Shown: positions 12,060 to 24,991 of the stretch, one piece after another
Numbering within the stretch: position 1 is the first letter of the stretch
How the letters are laid out: each line of letters opens with the position of its first letter
Assembly: GCA_032433595.1 (NCBI GenBank)
Contig: JASWJB010000117.1
Coordinates: forward strand, 53,659-117,658
Reading direction: 5' to 3'
DNA length: 64,000 bases
From: Conoideocrella luteorostrata
Lineage: Eukaryota; Ascomycota; Sordariomycetes; Hypocreales; Clavicipitaceae
Program-made: the position numbers and the translations under genes
The notes under the pieces: generated by a model
Seen by the model: only the letters and a program-made list of their open reading frames with translations
Databases searched by the model: none
Told to the model about the DNA's origin: nothing

Positions 12060-14270
12060 CCTTAGGTAAATTCGCTAGAATAGCTATTATTAATTAGTAT
12101 TAACTTTAAATATTTACTTATATTAATAAGTTATTATAAATTTATTTATAATAAATTTATTATACTCTTTAAGTTATTATTATAGTTAAGGCTAATTACT
12201 TTTAAATAATAATAATAATAATAACTAAGTAATTTATTAAAATAGCATAAATTTACCTTTTAATTATTACTTTTAATACCTTAGCTAATAATATATTTTA
12301 CTAAATAATAACTTAAGCCTTAGTATTTAAGTAAACTAAAAATAATTAATTTATTATTAATATATTATTAATATATTATAAAATTTTAAGAGTAATTTAT
12401 TAATACTTAATAAGCTTATATTATTATTAATTAATTTTAGTTAATTATAAAATTTTAATATAAAATAAATAATTATTTTATTTATTAAAATAATTTATAT
12501 ACTTTTAATTTTTAATTAATTAAAAACCTTTTTTATTAGCTTTATATACTTAGTTTTTATAAAAGCTTTAATAACTAAGTAATATAAAAAACTATAAAAT
12601 ATTATAAGTTTAATATAATATATTAATAATATATTAATAATAACTTATTAATTATTTATAAATATAATATTTTTATAAATAATTATAGCTTTTAAAGCTA
12701 TTAACTTTTATATTTTTATAATTAATACTTATTATATATCATAAATATTAATATATAAGTATTAAAGCTTATAAGTTATTATATTTAAAGCTATTAAATA
12801 GCTTTTATATAAAAGTTATAAAGAAATATTAAAAAAAAAATTAATAAATTTAAAAAAAATTAATAAAAAAAAACCTTAAAAAAATTATTATTATATAAAT
12901 AATATTTTAATTATTAAATTATTATAAATTTATTATTAATTTATTATAATTAAGCTTATATAATTATATTAAATTATAATAAGTATTAAGTTTATTAATA
13001 AATTAAAAGTAATTAATAAGAAAGCTATTAATTATAAATAATAAAAGTAACTTAAAATATAAGTATATAATTTATTATTAATTTATAATTAATTAATTAT
13101 TTAAGCTTTAATAATAAATATTAATTACTTTATTTATTATATTAATTATTAATAATATATTATTAATTATTATAATATAATAATTTAATAATTATATTTA
13201 CTTTTTATTATTATTATTAAGTAAATAATAAAAAGCTTTAAGTTATTATTAAGTATATTAATAATAAAATATTATAATATTAATTAAACTAATTATATAT
13301 AAAAATATTATAATAATTATATTTTTCATTACTTATTAAGTTATTAATAATAACTTATTAATATCTAGCCTCTTAAGCTATTAAATATATATTGCATTAT
13401 AGTAATAGAATAATTTAAGCTTTAGGCTATTGCATAAGAGCAGCGCCTTAGGAATAGATTTAGGATGCTATTGTTTTAGTATTCTAGAATAAACACAAGA
13501 TAATTAACGGATATATAGGTTAGGCCCATAATATACTTACTATAAAACCTTAGCCTACTTTGCCGCTAACCTTTAATCCCCTTTATAGGTAACCCTACTA
13601 TAACTTATGCTAGGGTTATAAGCAGTAATATGCTAGCTTTAACTACTCCTTTATGCGTTATATCTTATTCTATTATATTATGTTTTATCCTATCTTATAT
13701 ATTTATTATAAGCTAATAAATTATTATTTTAAAATAATATAGCCTTAATATTACCTAAACTTAAGGGAAAATCTAAGAAATTTAATTATTTTAGTTAAAA
13801 CCTTAAAAAGGCTTATATAAGAAAATAACACTAGCTTTTACTTATATATAAATACACTTAATTATAGTTTAACTCTAAGATAAAACTATTTATTTAAATA
13901 TAAATATCTTTAATATTTTAATAAATATAAATAAGTAATTATTACCTAAATAAAGTAAAAAAAAGCTAAAGAAAGCTTAATAAAATTATAAATATAAAAT
14001 ATTTATTTTAAATATTTATATAATATAAATATATAGTTTAATTAATTAATAACTATATAGTTACTTAAAGGTAGTTATATTAATTTATAAGCTAATTAAT
14101 TAGTTAAGTAATTACTTACTTTATAATACTCCTTATCCCCTAGTATTATTACTATAATAAACACTAGTTTAAGTAATAATACTAAGGGATATATAGTATT
14201 ATAAGGAAATAGACTTAGGGTAATATTATAATACTAAGAGTATATAGCTAGTAAAGTAGTTATAGGTAAC

Positions 14271-14423
14271 GCATAGTATTATAAAGTAATAAATACTAAG
14301 GCAGAGTCACTATAGTGCTAAGGGATATATAACTTATAATATAAATATAGTATTTACCTTATAAATCCCCTAGGTATAATAACTTTACTTAGGGTTTACT
14401 ATATTTACTTTATAATACTATGC
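14271..14423. repeat. Inverted repeat with 19 bp perfect arms
   Basis: Left arm 14271-14289 (gcatagtattataaagtaa) is the exact reverse complement of 14405-14423, with 115 bp between them. Related arms occur just upstream: ttactttataatact near 14119, and a smaller imperfect hairpin around 14146-14193 built on ctagtattattact. This may be the remnant of a small inverted-repeat element. In such AT-rich sequence part of the similarity could be chance. Confidence 0.5.
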
Positions 14424-17172
14424 CTTTACTATACTTAGCTATACTATATAGCTTCTAGCTATATAGCTATATACTTAATATTATATATTACTTATTATTT
14501 ATATTTTTTTAATTAATTACTTAATTACTTTACCTTTGTTTATTTAGGTATTAATTATAGTGGTTTTTAAATCTCCTAGGAATACTCTTATTCTTTATAG
14601 CTTTTTATAGTATAAATATATCTTCTTTCTTTATATAAGAACTTTAAGTTAATAACTACTCTTATAAAGCATAGAGCTATATTACTCTTATATAGATAAC
14701 ATAAGGGATATAAGGATTAATTATAAGCAAAAGAGTATATTATATTATATAATTATTATAATAGAAACTTATATTCTTAGAATATATATACTATAGTAAG
14801 TACTATAAGAATATTAAGTAAGTTACTTATTATAGTTTATACTATTAGTTAATAATAGTAATATAACTACTATATAACTTTAATTTAAGTTAAATATAAA
14901 ATAGTTTAACTAGTAAATAAACTAATATAAGTTTATAATAGCTATTTTATATAGCACTAAATTTCTATAATAGCTTATCTTCTTAAACCTAATATTATAA
15001 CTAATAGCGCTATTTACTAGTCTTTTTCTTATATATAGTTTTTCTATAGTTTAGTTATAAGTATAGTAAACCTAAGTTAATATAATTAGCTTCTACTATT
15101 TATTACTAATTTAATTAGTTTTATTGTTATATTAGCGTTAATATATAGCTAAAGTAAGGATCTTATACCTTTACTTATTGCATAGTTAAAGTAGCATTAT
15201 TAGTAACTTACTAAAGCTAAGTATTAGTTAAAGTTAGGTTTACTTATAAAAAGGCTTTAAGCTTAGCTACTTATTCTAGTCTTATAAGAAATTTCTATTA
15301 ATACCTTAATATTTCGCGTTAGGAATAGTATACTAACTAGTATTTCTTTAACTATTTTATCTTATAATTAATATTATTTAGTTCTATTAAATATTGCTAA
15401 GATAATATATTACTATAAATAATAATAGAATAGCTATAATTACTAACTTATAATACTTAGTCCTTTATTAGCTTATAATAGCTTATTAAATAAATTTAAG
15501 GCAAGTGTTTTATAGTTAGTACTTATATTATTTAAAACTAGCGTTAGAGTTAATTACAAAACCATAGGCTTTTTCTATAATTTTAATTTAATAATTTCTA
15601 ATATACCTATAAGAGAATAACTCTTACTCCTTTCCCTTTTCTTCTTCTATAGCTAGCTAAATTTATTATTGCTAATTAAAACGCTATAAGGCTTTGCACT
15701 AATATCGTTCTCGCCTAAGTAGTTTACTAACTAACGTAAGAGATTAAATACTTAATAATTCTTAATAAGCGCGCTTTTCTATAAGTCTAAATTAAAAGCT
15801 ACTAATGTAAATAGAGTAGGGTTACTATATTAAGCTTTATCTCCTATCCTATTGCTATTTCTCTGTCCACTAGGGTAACTTAATAAGCTTAATTAGTTTA
15901 TGCTAGGGTTATTTATTTCTATAGCCTTATTAATAGTATAATTATAATATACCTAGCCCTTAATACTATCTTAATGCAGAGGCAAAGACTTTCCTTTAAC
16001 TAGATCCTATAGATACTATAATAGTAAATCTAGTAAATTATTATGCCTTAGCTAGATTCGTTAGTAGCTATAAGGATAATTAAGTAAATAATTAATATAC
16101 TAGTATACACTATTTCTTAAATCTTGTAGCAACGCTGCTACCTTTGTAGTCTCTTAGTTAACTTCTGTATTTAAGTAATAATTACTAGAAAATCCGTGTT
16201 TACAAGATTAATACTTGCCCTTAGCGCTTTAATTTAAGGTCCTAGGGAGCTATTTCTACTATTAGCTACTTTAAGTTTAATCTAGTATCTAAATAATATA
16301 ATAAAGGTAAAGGCATACTAAACCTATGCTATATTTTATTATTACTAAAGCTTAAATTTACTAAGTTTATCTTATTAATTAACTTTTTATTAATATTAAT
16401 ATTACTTATATTAGTTATTAGTGCTATTTCTTTAAGTTATACTATACTTTACTTATTTATATTAATCTTATTAGAATAAACTACTATTACCTTATACTAT
16501 AAAATATCTAAAATTTTATTATATATTTTAGTATTTATAATATAGTTTAGTAATACTTTTACTTTATTATAATAGCTTTAAATAAAGTTTTATTTTACTA
16601 GGGATATAATTAGTATACTTATAAGTAAAAACCCTTTTAAGCTATTAAGTTAGTAAAAGTAAAGTTTTTTAAGTAAATTAATAACTATATTATATTATAA
16701 TAAGTTAGTAATATTTTATTAGAGATTTTATATATATATAGAGTAACTTAAGAGAATTCCTAGAGTTTTATATATTATTACACTAAGAGACTAAATATTT
16801 ATTACTACTAAGTAGTGCTTAATACTACTATCTTTAAAAACCTTAAGTATAATAAATAAAGTAATATTATATTAAGTATATAGTTTTATTATATTTTTAA
16901 ATAGTTTAAAATTAATAAGAATAATAATAAAAAGCTCTTATAATTTAATAAGAATATTATTTAGTAAAATATTATAATATACTAATTAGTTTTAATATAT
17001 AAGCATTAAGGCTAAAAGATATTAAGTAAGAATTAATATACTTTTAGAAATTATTATATTCTTTAGTTAAAATAAAGGCTCTCTAGGGATATATTTTAAG
17101 ACTAATTTAAGGTATAAATTATTAACTATATTAAATAGCTTTATAATATAAGGCTATTAAGAGTTAAAGCTA

Positions 17173-17177
17173 TAATG
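17173..17177. repeat. Target-site duplication TAATG, left copy
   Basis: The five bases immediately before the left LTR are repeated exactly at 24987-24991, immediately after the right LTR, as expected for integrase-mediated insertion. Confidence 0.85.
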
Positions 17178-17602
17178 TGTGACGGCTGTGGTTAGTTCCT
17201 AAGGGATAAACCTAAGTCGCGGTTTATATTAGCAGAGGTTATAGGGCGTTGTATGTTCTGAGCAAAAAGGTATTACATTAAAATAGTTTATATAATTAAT
17301 AAATACAGATAAATAATTATAATAATTAAATAACTATTAAAGACTAACTATTTAAGATATCTAAAGAGTATAATTTAGTAGTGCTTATATAGTAAGTAGT
17401 TTACCTTTAGTTTACGTAAACTAAAGTAAACTCTATATATATTATAGGGGAAGGTTTACTATAAGTTTACGCAAACTAAAGTAAACCTAGCTACGCTTAT
17501 ATATAAAATATCTCTTATCTTGCTTATAGGTTACGTATAGTAATAGGGTTTTTAGCGCCTTATAGCTAGCCTTCTTATAGCCTATTAGCTAGGGTTATAA
17601 TA
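17178..17602 (-). repeat. LTR of element A (left, 3' LTR by coding direction)
   Basis: 425 bp, collinear with 24562-24986 without length change; the differences I looked at are mostly C/T or G/A. The first bases (outer end) keep G and C (tgtgacggctgtggttag), whereas the end facing the element interior is converted to A/T. Confidence 0.9.
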
Positions 17603-20599
17603 TAATATCCCCTCTTTAATAGTTTTATCCTTAAGACTTAATATTATTTTATAAATAAGTTACTACTTATTAGTTTTTATTAATAAGTTCCTTTTTTCTT
17701 ATATCTCTTAAAATATATTACTTATATTATATTTAATTATATAAAGAAACCTTATAAGAAATTAAAATCTACTATTAACTACGCTATAATATTAGCTTTT
17801 ATTTTTAAATATAGTTTTAAAGTATTATTATATTTTTATTATAAGTAAAGAGAGCTTTTTTATATTATTATAAAAAATAAAAATTATTATTCTTTATATT
17901 ATTCCTTAGGTTATTTTTATAATAATTCTTTAGCCTTAATAGTAAATAATATATTTTTTTCTTTATTTTATTTATTATTTATTTAACCTTTTTTTTAGTT
18001 ACTTAAATTTCTAAGAAGTTATAGCGCTTAAAGTATAAAGAAAAAGTAGCTAAGGAATTACTTATTAAGTATTATTAAAAATATTAATAAGAGATAAATA
18101 AGGCTTTTAATTACTTAATATAACTTTATTATATAAAATATTAATTATATAAGAAAAGTATAATAATAATAAAATAAAAAATAAATTCCCTAGAGAAGCT
18201 AAAGGAAATAAAGAAATAAGAAGAAAAGGCTTATTAAGCTAAGCTTACTAAAGTATAATAGTAAGAATTTAAGGCTATTTATAATATATAAAAGTAAGGA
18301 GGCGCTAGTGTTTTAAACTAAGAGTTTATTTTATAAAACATAAGCATAGAAGTTCTTAGTATATTATTATAGTGCTTATCCTTAATAAAATTATTATATT
18401 ATAGCCTTATAGTTCCCTAAGTTTTAAACTAGTTTCTATATATTCTCTTTTAATTTATATTCTTTTTATTTAATAAGGTATTATTATTATTTCCCTTTTA
18501 TTTATATATTTATTATTTATTTTACCTTATATTTTATTTTATTTAAGACTTTAATATTTTCTTTAGTTAATATATTTTTTAGTATTAGTTTAAGGAGTAA
18601 AATATAGAATATTAAGTATATTTATATTATTATTAATAATAAGAGTTTATAATTATTCTTTAAAATCTATTATTTTACCTTAAAGAGTCTTAATTTTTTA
18701 TAATTTAATTTATTACTTAATTATATTATTTTAATATTTTATTAAAGTAAATAAACTATATTCTCCTTTAAGAAAATTAGTTCTTTTAATCTTTTTTAGT
18801 TATAATATTTTTATATTTTAATATAAATAAATTTAAGTTTTATTCTTATTTCTTTATAAAGTTTTTATATATTTTTTATATTAAGTATAGCTTTTTTTAT
18901 ATTTAGCCTTTATATAAGTATTCTAAAGATTTCTAGATTATATTTATAGTTTATATATATTAGTAATATTTTTATAAATTTTATAACTATATTATTATAA
19001 GCTAGTTAAGCTATTAATAGCTTTTTTACTTAATTATTTTAATTATAGTTAATATAATATTAAAGATATTATTTTAATATTTAATTTAATCTTTTAGTTT
19101 ATTTATTAATTTATAAGTAATATACTATACTAAGCTTATATTTTATTCTTAATTATATTATTAAGGCTTACTAAAAGTTAAAGGTAAATATAGTTTTTTT
19201 ATTTAAAATAATTTTCTTTAGTAATTTATAGTTACTTATAATTATTTATAAGAATATATAAGCTAGTTTTTTTATATTACTTACTTCTTTAAATAGTAAA
19301 AAGTAGCTATATTTTATAAGTTTATTTATAACTATAAATATATTATTATATTTAATATTTATTAAGGGTTCTTTAAATAATAATAACTTAGTAATATAAT
19401 TAAATATAATAAACTCTTAAGGCTTTTATAGCACCTAAAGTAGCTATAAGTGTTTATAAGGTTTATGCCTAAAGGCTTTACTTTATATATATTTTATATA
19501 TTTTTTAATTACTTCTTATATAACTTTCTTAAGTCTAGGGAAGTTATAACTTTATTATATTTTATTTATTATTTTTTATATCCCTTAGTGTTTTAAAATA
19601 AAATATATATATAGAATTTCTATATATTCTTTTTATAGTTTTAGTAATATTTAGACTTTTCCTTTATATTATAGTATATTAAACTACTTTATATTATATT
19701 TAATAAGTACTTCTTAAATATACTTAATATATTCTTTTATTTACTATAGTACTTAATAGTATACTAAATTATTTAATATTACCTTAAAAATTATATTTAA
19801 TTATTATTATTATAAGTTTCTTTATATATTAAACTTAAGTAATTATTCTTTAATAATAAATATTTTTATATTATAATTACTTTATTAACTAAAAGTATTT
19901 ACTTTATTATTTTTTAATTCTTTTTAGTAAGTAATTTTATAATTAAATTCTAAGAGGTATTTTACTTATTAAATTTATTATTTATTTAATTATTATATTA
20001 TAGAAAAGTATATAATATTTTTATAATTTATATAAACCTTAATATAATATTTTATACTTAATAAATAATATTAAAATTCCTTAAATAAATTAATAATAAT
20101 AAGGAATTCTTTATTATATATAAGGTAATTAAGTTTTACTTTATATAGCTTTTTTAAATAAAAAGCTATTAAATATATCTTTTTATTATTATTTTTTTAC
20201 TTAATTTATATATTTAATATAAAATTAAAAATATTAGTTTTTAGTTTTATTAGTTTTTTTAGATTAAATATAATTAAAACTAGTTTTAAGAGTATTAGTT
20301 TCTTAATATTATTAAAAGCTTTTTATACTAAATTACTTTATTTTTATATTTTATTTTTCTTTATAAGTTTATATAATAATATTATAATTTTCTTAAAGTT
20401 TTTTATAAATTATTAATAATAGTTTATAAATCCTAAGAAGCTTTATACCTTTATAATATTTCTTAGTATTAATTATTCTTTAATAGCTTTAATTTTTATT
20501 TTTTTTTTATTTATATTTTATTAAGTTAAATAATATATTTAAGAAAGTTTACTTTTTATATATAAAACTTACTTTTTTTTAGTTTTATTAATAACTTTA

Positions 20600-21090
20600 T
20601 ATTTTAAAGTATTATTAAAACCTTATATATATATTCCTTATATTCTTTAAGATTCTTTAAGAAAATTAAGATATTATTAAAATATATAACTATAAAAATA
20701 TTAAGGTATTCTTATAGTATATTATTAATTATTCTTTAGAATATTATAAGTATATTAATAAGTTTAAATAATATAACTAAGTATTTAAATAATTTAAACT
20801 TTATTCTAAAGGCTATTTTTTATTTATTATTTTTCTTAATTTAAATTAAGTTATAAGCTTCTTTAAGATTTAAAGCTATAAACTAATTTATTTTATATAA
20901 TTAATTTTATAATTTAGTAATAAATAGTAAGGGTATTTAATTCTTAATAGTAATATTATTAAGTTATTAATAGTTTATAATAAGATATAATTTCTTATTT
21001 TTCTTTAATATAAATATAATAAAGTATTTTACTTTTAAAGTTAATATTTATATATAGCCTTTAGCTAATATTTTATTAATATATTTTTAT
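20600..21090 (-). pseudogene. Gypsy reverse transcriptase remnant of element A
   Basis: On the minus strand one frame preserves the order of Gypsy RT motifs: a KGYI-like start near 21.07 kb, a degraded middle with a KYPYYLL stretch in the usual YPLP position, and the block ending in the catalytic box. The YxDD box lies at 20673-20684 and reads Y-F-N-N. Both catalytic aspartates (GAT) have become asparagine (AAT), the G-to-A change expected from RIP on the opposite strand. It is followed by ILIF and a degraded SKNLEEH-like segment. Several in-frame stops make it non-functional. Confidence 0.8.
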
Positions 21091-24000
21091 AATATTTTTA
21101 GTTACTTTTTATTAAAACTATAGATTTTATTAAATATTATTAATATTTTTTTTTTAAAATAATTTTATAATTTTATTTATTATATTTTAATACTTTAATA
21201 TTAAGGTTTTTTTTAAAATAATTTAATATACTTTTAGTATTCCTTTAGGATATTTTTTAGTTATTTTTCCTTTATTTTAAGACTTTTTTTTGTTTTTATA
21301 AGCTTTTTTATTATATTATTAATATATATAAGGTTTTTTCTTAAAATAATAATAACTCTTTAAATCTTATAATTCTTTAATTTTATTTATTTATAATATA
21401 TTTTAAGTTATAATATAGTCTTTATTATTATAGGTTTAGCTTTTACTTTATATATTTTACTTACTTTTATAGTAATTAAGTTATAGCGAAATTTTACTTT
21501 TTCTAAATTATCCTAATATTATTAATTTATGTTATTATCTTAATATAAATAGCTAGTTTTTTAGTTAATTAATAAGTTACTCTCTCTTAGCTATAAGTGT
21601 CTTAAAACTATATTATATTTTAATATATTTATAATATTATATATAATAGTTTTAAAATATTTTTAAATAATAAATAATAAGTAAAGAGTCTTTATATTAA
21701 TTATTTTATTATTATAAGAAAATATTTCTTCTTTAATATTATAAAGTTAATAAGGTTTCTTTTTTATATTTTATAGTAATTAATAATAATTAATAACTCT
21801 AGGTAAAATATAGTTACCTATTATGCTACTATTTATAAATACTTTTATATAATATTCTAAGATTTTAGCTTTTAATACTAGCTTATATTATATTTTTTTA
21901 TTATTAGTTTTATATAGGGTTATTAGTTTCTTTCCTATTAAGCTAGTTTATAGCTTTTTTATAGATAATATACTTTGTTTTTTAAATTTAAAATAGTTTT
22001 TTTATTAATTTATTTTTAAATTTCTTTATATTATTTTATAGTATTATTATTTTTAATAGCTTATTTAAAACCTATTTTTTATTTATATAAATACATAAGT
22101 TATATATATATTTAGTGTTTTATTTTTATATATTAATTATAATAATAATTCTTATAGTTTACTATATATTTTTAGTAATAGTTTTATATATTATATTAAC
22201 ACTATTTATTATAATAATCCTTGTTTTTTTATTATAATTTCTTAGCTTTTATAGGGTTATTTTTTTTATATAACTTAAATAATTACTTTATATTTTAGTA
22301 TATTTTTAGTATTTTAAATTACTATTTATACTATTTCTTTGCTTTATTTACTAAATATTTTAAATATTATAGTAAGTTATATATATTATAGTTAGTTATT
22401 TTATAGGCTTTTATTCCTAGTAATTATTTATATTATTAAGGGTTAATATATTTTTCCCCTTAATATTATTTAATTACTTTTTCTAGTATATATATTTAGT
22501 ATATATTTATTTTATATAATAATATTAATACTTCTATGTTTTAGTATTATAGTAATATACTTATATTAAGTTTAAGAATAGTAATATATTCTTTATTTTT
22601 AAGTATTATTTTTTATTTTTTAAGTTTATAAGCTAAGTATAGTTATATAATCTTATAGCTTATTATTTATTTTAGAAAAATATTTAGTTTTACCTTAGTA
22701 TAAAAATATATTTTATATTTAAAGTATATATATAATACTTATAAGATATAATAATATTTATTATAATATAAGTATATTTATAAGTTATCCCTAAATTCTT
22801 TTAATAGTTCTTATAATTCTATAACTATTACTATAAAGTTATTACTTAGGATTAAAATTACTATATTTTTTTTTTATAATATAAGTTAGTATTAAATAAA
22901 TATTTATTTTTAATTAAATATAAAAAGTTTAAGTTTAATTTATATAAGAATATTTTAGTATTATATATTATTATATTTTATATTATATTATAAGGTAATT
23001 TACTTATTTTTATTACTTTCTTTATATAATAATATTTTATAATCTTAGTTAAATTTATTATTATTATTACTATCTTTAAGTATATTTTAATCTTAATTTA
23101 TAGTACTAAATAAACTAGTGTTATTAATACTTAATGCCTTTTTTTCTTATAACTATATAAAAAGTTATATAGCTTTTTTTTCTTATTATTAAAGGGTTTT
23201 TTTTACTACTTATTATACTTTATTTATTTTTACTTAGATTTCTTAGTAAGTTTATTATTTAATTTATTATAGTTTAGTTTCTTATTCTTTTTTTAGTAAA
23301 GGAATCTTATTAATTATAGCTAAGGTTTTTTTAGGTTACTTTAAAAACTATTTATTATCTTATTTATTACTAAGGTATATAATATAATTATTATTATAAT
23401 ATTTAGTTTAGTTAAGGTTTTAATATTTAATATTTATATTAGTATTATTAAGTTATTTCTTATTATTTAAAGCTAGTTTTTATTTTTTCTTAAGTTATTT
23501 ATATTTTCTTAAGAAATATTCTTTTTTTTTATAATTATAATACTTTACTTTTTCTTTATTAAACTTTTTTATAGTATTTAAGTTTATTTATTCTAAGTTA
23601 ATAGTATATATATATATAATAAGCTTTTATTATTATTTACCTTAGTTACTAAGGTTTCTTTATATATTATTATATTAATTCTTATTACCTTAATTCTTTT
23701 CTTAGTATTACTTATACTATTTATTATTAATATATACTATAATATTAATATAATTAATAAAAATATTTAATTAATTTAATTTATAAAGTTTATTTTTAAC
23801 TTTTTTCTTAAGTTTTTTATAATATATAAATATAAAATAAGCTTATTTTTATAAAAGTTTAAAAATAATTTATAAGAATATTATAAAATATTTAAATATT
23901 AATTCTTTTTAATATAGGTTTTATAGTTTACTTTTTACTTTTTATTCTTTATTTATAATTTTAAAAGTTTAATAAATAAAGTTCTTAAATTCTTAATAAA

Positions 24001-24561
24001 ATAAAAAAATATAAATTATATTTAGTTTATAAGTTCTTAAAAAAAAGTTTTTTATATAGTTATATAATATAGGTTTAAACTAAGAGAGTATAGGTTTAAT
24101 AAGTTTACTTATAATATATTATACTTAAAATACTTTATTTTTAAATTATACTAAGAAATATATAAAGTAAGCTTAAAGCTAAGTAAAAAATAATTATAAG
24201 GTACTTATAGTATTATTAAATAATCCTAGTAATATAGGCTTTAGTATTTCTCTTAAGTTCTTACCTTTTATAGTAAAAGTAATAAGTTTATTAAGTTTAT
24301 TAATTTAGCCTTAGTATATATTAGCTTATTTTTATATATATTAAGCTATTTTACTTATATATTATTTAGCTTATTTAATTTAACTTTAAAGGAGTTAAAT
24401 TATATTATTATATTTATTATTAAAATTAATATTTATAGTATCTTAAGGGTTTTTTTCCTTTCCTTTAGAGCTTAATTTATACTTAGAGTTAAGAGCTATA
24501 TTAATAATATAAGTTATTACTTAAAGTAATATAATATAAGTTTAAATAAAAGTCTTTAATA

Positions 24562-24986
24562 TATAATAGCTATAGTTAGTTCCTAAGGGATAAACCTAAG
24601 TTATAGTTTATATTAATAAAGGTTATAAGGTATTATATATTCTAAGCAAAAAGGTATTATATTAAAATAGTTTATGTAATTAATAAATATAAATAAATAA
24701 TTATAATAATTAAATAACTATTAAAGACTAATTATCTAAGATATTTAAAGAGTATAATTTAGTAGTGCTTATATAGTAAGTAGTTTACTTTTAGTTTACA
24801 CGAACTAAAGTAAACTCTATATGTATTATAGGGGAGGGTTTACTATAGGTTTACGTAAACTAAAGTAAACCTAGCTATGCTTATACACAGAATATCTCCT
24901 GTCCTGCTTATAGGTTACGTGTGGTAGTGGGGTTTTCGGCGCCCTGTGGCCGGCCTTCTTGTAGCCCGCTAGCTAGGGTCGTAACA
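24562..24986 (-). repeat. LTR of element A (right, 5' LTR by coding direction)
   Basis: 425 bp partner of 17178-17602. Its last 100 bases (24,886-24,986) keep normal G+C, including CpG sites, while the inward-facing beginning is A/T-converted. This mirrors the left copy. Confidence 0.9.
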
Positions 24987-24991
24987 TAATG
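24987..24991. repeat. Target-site duplication TAATG, right copy
   Basis: Exact copy of 17173-17177, directly abutting the right LTR terminus. Confidence 0.85.

Larger units (their letters stand above)
17178..24986 (-). mobile_element. RIP-inactivated Ty3/Gypsy LTR retrotransposon (element A), 7.8 kb
   Basis: A complete but dead LTR element bounded by two 425 bp LTRs (17178-17602 and 24562-24986) and flanked by a 5 bp duplication TAATG. Terminal bases are TG...CA type: TGTGAC at the left outer end, GTAACA at the right. The internal region is 6,959 bp. The coding strand is minus, because a minus-strand frame around 20.6-21.1 kb aligns with Gypsy reverse transcriptase, so the 5' LTR is the right-hand one. 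All frames are broken by TAA/TAG stops of the kind RIP creates. Gag, protease and integrase could not be read confidently. Confidence 0.9.
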
